Shown: one piece after another, positions 13,223 to 15,041 of the stretch
Position numbering within the stretch: position 1 is the stretch's first letter
Layout: the number at the start of each line of letters is the position of its first letter
Assembly (NCBI GenBank): GCA_009783865.1
Contig: WRCR01000037.1
Coordinates: 1 to 15,041 of the forward strand
Reading direction: 5' to 3'
Source of the DNA: Planctomycetaceae bacterium
GTDB lineage: Bacteria; Planctomycetota; Planctomycetia; Pirellulales; Thermoguttaceae
DNA length: 15,041 bases
The notes under the pieces: generated by a model
What the model was told of the DNA's origin: nothing
Seen by the model: only the letters and a program-made list of their open reading frames with translations
The model's database searches: none
Translations under genes and position numbers: made by a program

Positions 13223-15041
13223 ATGAAAAAATTTATCTGTCCGCTGTTTTTTGTCGTGTTCACATTGATGTTCTTGCCCTCTGCGTTCTGTTATACAACG
13301 TACCAGAACACCGAAGGTTCACTGAAGTTGTACTTCGGCGAACCAAAGCAGCCGTTGAAATTACTGACGGTTACGGAAATCGACAAACCGTACACCGTCA
13401 AGGTCGTTTTCGAGAACTCATCGGACAATCCGCTGCCGCTGGATTTGAAGTTCAGAACGATTGAGACCATTGAATTCGTCGTTGCCAATACACTTGAAAA
13501 GGATTCCGTATCGCAAAAACTGACAGTCCCCGCAAAGGAAACGAAAACAACCGAAATAACCTTTACCGCCAAAGAAGGAACCTATTCGGCACACTATCCG
13601 ATTCATTTGGATGTCGAATTTACTGACGGAAATGAAACGAAGAAAACCAATATCGTCTTGGTACTCGAAACGGACATCAAAGGCGGCGGTACACTGAAAA
13701 ATCCGCTGCTTGGCAAAATAATAACCGATGTCAAAGAGTTGCCGCTCAATGTTGTACCGGAACAAGGCGGCTTGTACTTCCCGCAGTTGGATACTTATCG
13801 CGGCATTTGGAATTACGATAACAAACCGTCCGAGTTGCTGCCGATCGGGTATAATACTGCGAGTAAAGATACCGGCGGACACATCGGTCGGCACAGTGTC
13901 AGCAGCGGCGGCATTCAACGACAGGGTTTCACGATGCATCCGCCGTACAAAGGCGGTGTCGGCAACATCGGAGTCGAATATCGGGTTGCCATGCCGAAAA
14001 CAACGCCGCTGACGCTCACATTTTTCAGCGCGGTCCGAACTGTTGTTCCGCCGGAAACACCCAGCGATGGCGTTACCTTCCGCATTTTAGCAGACGGCAA
14101 AACAATTTATGAAAAGCACAATGCAGAAACCGAGTGGGTGGAAAATGTCGCCGACTTGAGTTCTCTTGCAGGCAAAGAAGTTCTGCTGCGGTTTGAAAGC
14201 GACCCCGGTCCGGCACGCAATACCAACTGCGATTCCTGTTTCTGGGGTGATATTCTCCTGTTTGCCGGTGAACGTCCCGCTGTCCTATCTGACGTGCACA
14301 AGCAGGTGCTCAAACTGGAAAATCTTGTGGCAATCAAGGGCGGAAAGGCAGTCGGAAAGACGCAGGTATTCAAGTTAGACGGCGGATTAACTGCCGCTGT
14401 AACCTTCGGCAACAACGGTTTTGTTGACGGTGTTATCGGTGTCGGCAATGCCGAAAAGCAGGTTCAATTTGACGGCTTGAAAGTGTGGTGCAGAAACCAG
14501 CCGGTGGGTAGTTTTCCTTCGGCAATCAGCGCGGGACAGTGGATTTCCAAAAACACGCAGGGAAAAGACAATCCGCCGAGACCCGCCACGAAACAAGGAG
14601 GCAGTGCGGTTGACTATAGTAATCAATGGGCGCAGGATATTGAAATCAACGGCGAGAAAGCCGCCTTGTTTTTCACACTGGTTCAGAATGGTCCCGCTGT
14701 TCAGTTTATGGTCGATTCTTCCGACATTGATTTAATCAGCCGGATTGAATTCGGGGCGGCAACGCAGCACGCAGACCGTGTTTATTACGGTCACGGTTAT
14801 TGCATAGAACAGCCGGAAGCATTTACGGCTGGCGCAGGCGGACATAATCTTTCTACTTCACATGTCGGAATGGATTTCGACAACGGGATTTCCGTTTTAC
14901 AGGCGAGTTCTTTTCCGGTTGATTCCTTCATCGTTCATCCCGACAGCAAACGTTATACGCTTTCCGTTCATCCTGCAACGACAATAACGCTGCTGCCCGG
15001 TTTGAGCGGCGCGATGGATTGTGCGGTGCGTTTTCGTCCTA
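13223..15041 (+). CDS. Large secreted beta-sandwich protein, 3' end beyond window
   Basis: The frame from the ATG at 13223 stays open for 606 codons to the window edge, so the C-terminus is missing. The N-terminus (MKKFICPLFFVVFTLMFLPS, then AFC) is a Sec signal peptide; FC lacks a proper lipobox, so cleavage by signal peptidase I is expected near residue 23. Residues about 55-150 (KPYTVKVVFENSSDNPLPLD onward) look like an immunoglobulin-like or NEW3-type domain. Residues about 235-348, with DGVTFRILADGKTIYE, WVENVADLSSLAGKEVLLRF and CDSCFWGDILLFAG, resemble an NPCBM or carbohydrate-binding beta-sandwich. Residues from about 360 on (VLKLENLVAIKGGKAVGKTQ) are unfamiliar to me. It is probably an extracellular or periplasmic protein binding or acting on polysaccharide; a catalytic domain may lie in the missing part. 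No Shine-Dalgarno is visible. Confidence 0.85.
   Translation, partial: MKKFICPLFFVVFTLMFLPSAFCYTTYQNTEGSLKLYFGEPKQPLKLLTVTEIDKPYTVKVVFENSSDNPLPLDLKFRTIETIEFVVANTLEKDSVSQKLTVPAKETKTTEITFTAKEGTYSAHYPIHLDVEFTDGNETKKTNIVLVLETDIKGGGTLKNPLLGKIITDVKELPLNVVPEQGGLYFPQLDTYRGIWNYDNKPSELLPIGYNTASKDTGGHIGRHSVSSGGIQRQGFTMHPPYKGGVGNIGVEYRVAMPKTTPLTLTFFSAVRTVVPPETPSDGVTFRILADGKTIYEKHNAETEWVENVADLSSLAGKEVLLRFESDPGPARNTNCDSCFWGDILLFAGERPAVLSDVHKQVLKLENLVAIKGGKAVGKTQVFKLDGGLTAAVTFGNNGFVDGVIGVGNAEKQVQFDGLKVWCRNQPVGSFPSAISAGQWISKNTQGKDNPPRPATKQGGSAVDYSNQWAQDIEINGEKAALFFTLVQNGPAVQFMVDSSDIDLISRIEFGAATQHADRVYYGHGYCIEQPEAFTAGAGGHNLSTSHVGMDFDNGISVLQASSFPVDSFIVHPDSKRYTLSVHPATTITLLPGLSGAMDCAVRFRP

Noticed and set aside
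13418..13939. 173-codon open frame on the minus strand
   Set aside because: It is antisense to the secreted-protein gene, whose plus-strand frame is open for over 600 codons with a signal peptide.

Overview
The window looks like a chromosomal stretch of a planctomycete (Planctomycetota, probably Pirellulales-like) of moderate G+C content. The strongest pointers are a DUF1559 protein with a type IV pilin-like N-terminus and a C-terminal H-x(n)-DG motif beside a small lipoprotein, several Gfo/Idh/MocA oxidoreductases of which two carry twin-arginine signals, and an enlarged Lgt. This assignment rests on gene content, not on a database search. I see no rRNA, tRNA, CRISPR array, transposase or phage gene.

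Layout. 33-2463 (+): an exported GH109-like Gfo/Idh/MocA protein followed by a cytoplasmic family member. 2502-4221 (-): a lipoprotein gene and a DUF1559 gene, convergent with the first pair across a perfect hairpin. 4504-5814 (+): a third Gfo/Idh/MocA protein with a Tat signal, behind a near-consensus sigma-70 promoter and divergent from the lipoprotein gene. 5904-7954 (-): a LarA-like (DUF2088) enzyme and RNase PH. 8183-9433 (+): glutamate dehydrogenase. 9694-11025 (+): prolipoprotein diacylglyceryl transferase with a PDZ-like insert. 11044-11934 (-): an NrtR-like Nudix plus winged-helix protein. 12203-13122 (+): a DUF4276 (TOPRIM-like) protein with a 63-residue acidic companion. 13223 to the window end (+): the first 606 codons of a large secreted protein.

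How the parts may fit. The Gfo/Idh/MocA proteins, the LarA-like racemase/epimerase and the secreted protein suit a saprophytic lifestyle on complex sugars, with two oxidoreductase-fold proteins acting outside the cytoplasm. Lgt would lipidate the lipoprotein encoded at 3676-4221. RNase PH, GdhA and Lgt are housekeeping genes. The DUF4276 gene and its small partner, divergent from a Nudix-type regulator across a palindrome that overlaps a predicted promoter, are the most accessory-looking part.

Between genes there are two dispersed short palindromic repeat families. One has GCGTAGGAT arms (three copies; one supplies the C-terminal codons of the Nudix protein). The other contains CCGGAGTACCGGCTAAAT (two full copies and one partial). 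These repeats, the enlarged Lgt and the DUF4276 pair are the observations most worth following up. I did not find convincing evidence of a wholly new multi-gene system.
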